Source of the DNA: Clostridia bacterium
GTDB taxonomy: Bacteria > Bacillota > Clostridia > TANB77 > CAG-508
DNA length: 31,101 nt
Direction: 5' to 3'
NCBI GenBank assembly: GCA_900754285.1
Contig: CAAECB010000008.1
Span: 1 to 31,101, forward strand
The notes beneath the pieces are model-generated. The model searched no databases, was not told where the DNA came from, and worked only from the letters and a program-made list of their open reading frames with translations. A program made the translations under genes and the position numbers. Positions 30,942 to 31,101 of the stretch are shown here, piece by piece. The stretch's first letter is position 1, and every line of letters begins with the position of its first letter.

Positions 30942-31101
30942 TAAAAAATCAATAATAGAACGTGAAAAAATAGAGAGTAACAAGGTAAAAAAACATAAAA
31001 AACAATTTACTGTAGTGTTACAAATGATGTGAAACAAAAATAATATAGAAAAAAAGTGATTCAAGTAGTATAATTGAATTGTCTAAAAACAAAATATACG
31101 A
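30942..31101 (+). other. AT-rich tail after rpe
   Basis: The 160 bases to the window end hold no gene. A TATAAT-like hexamer lies at 31069-31074 with no convincing -35 at 17 bases, so it is only a possible promoter for a gene outside the window. No clear terminator follows rpe. Confidence 0.3.

Noticed and set aside
1..31101. Complete DGR cassette in the window
   Set aside because: No reverse transcriptase ORF, accessory gene or template repeat matching 1979-2083 could be found on either strand.

Overview
The window is a very AT-rich piece of a Bacillota (Firmicutes) chromosome, most likely from an uncultured Clostridia-like gut lineage. The basis is its base composition, strong AGGAGG-type ribosome binding sites, the prpC-prkC-rsgA-rpe gene order at the right end, and two pilin-like proteins with a GITL..LVIT N-terminus that lacks the usual Glu5. 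Genus and species cannot be read from the sequence. Most genes lie on the plus strand. Plus-strand genes prefer A-ending codons and minus-strand genes T-ending codons, so the plus strand is A-rich whichever way a gene points, as expected from replication-strand skew.

Layout. 1-304: end of a leucine-rich-repeat surface protein. 753-2083: pilin-like protein fused to an FGE/C-type-lectin-like domain, split by a one-base frameshift; its last ~35 codons look like a diversity-generating retroelement (DGR) variable region. 2102-2261: 23-bp tandem repeats and a terminator. 2424-2935: YhcG (DUF1016) gene that has lost its nuclease domain. 2980-3768: second pilin-like protein. 3825-6419: HD-domain protein, ruvA and a frameshifted rarA. 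6487-7774: two half-size TSUP transporters with two small proteins. 7794-7996: a 203-bp nested inverted repeat. 8012-8476 (minus): Cys/His-rich protein with a carboxypeptidase-regulatory-like domain. 8623-17663: membrane-anchored protein, then a giant NdvB/ChvB-type cyclic glucan synthase in two frames. 17684-17801: a second 23-bp repeat array and terminator. 17827-20232 (minus): Lon-family protease. 20524-22833: TetR regulator and acyl-CoA synthetase. 23053-24042: coiled-coil protein. 24169-26343: two minus-strand tRNAs (CAU and Tyr) and small genes, including a 53-residue membrane protein and a secreted protein interrupted by an amber codon. 26498-30941: PP2C phosphatase, PASTA kinase (frameshifted in its glycine loop), rsgA and rpe.

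Working together. PrpC and PrkC are a phosphatase/kinase pair that normally controls cell-wall and translation-related targets; RsgA (ribosome assembly) and Rpe (pentose phosphate) follow as usual. RuvA and RarA are both recombination and fork-repair factors. The left end is a surface-protein region (LRR protein, two pilin-like proteins) with marks of rearrangement. Four conserved genes each carry a single-base indel. This may be assembly error at short base runs or real decay, and only reads can decide.

The most interesting signals are the possible DGR target at 1979-2083, the two 23-bp repeat arrays lying between stop codons and terminators, the nested inverted-repeat element at 7794-7996, and two genes (6487, 9575) whose Shine-Dalgarno lies inside a terminator-like hairpin abutting the start codon.
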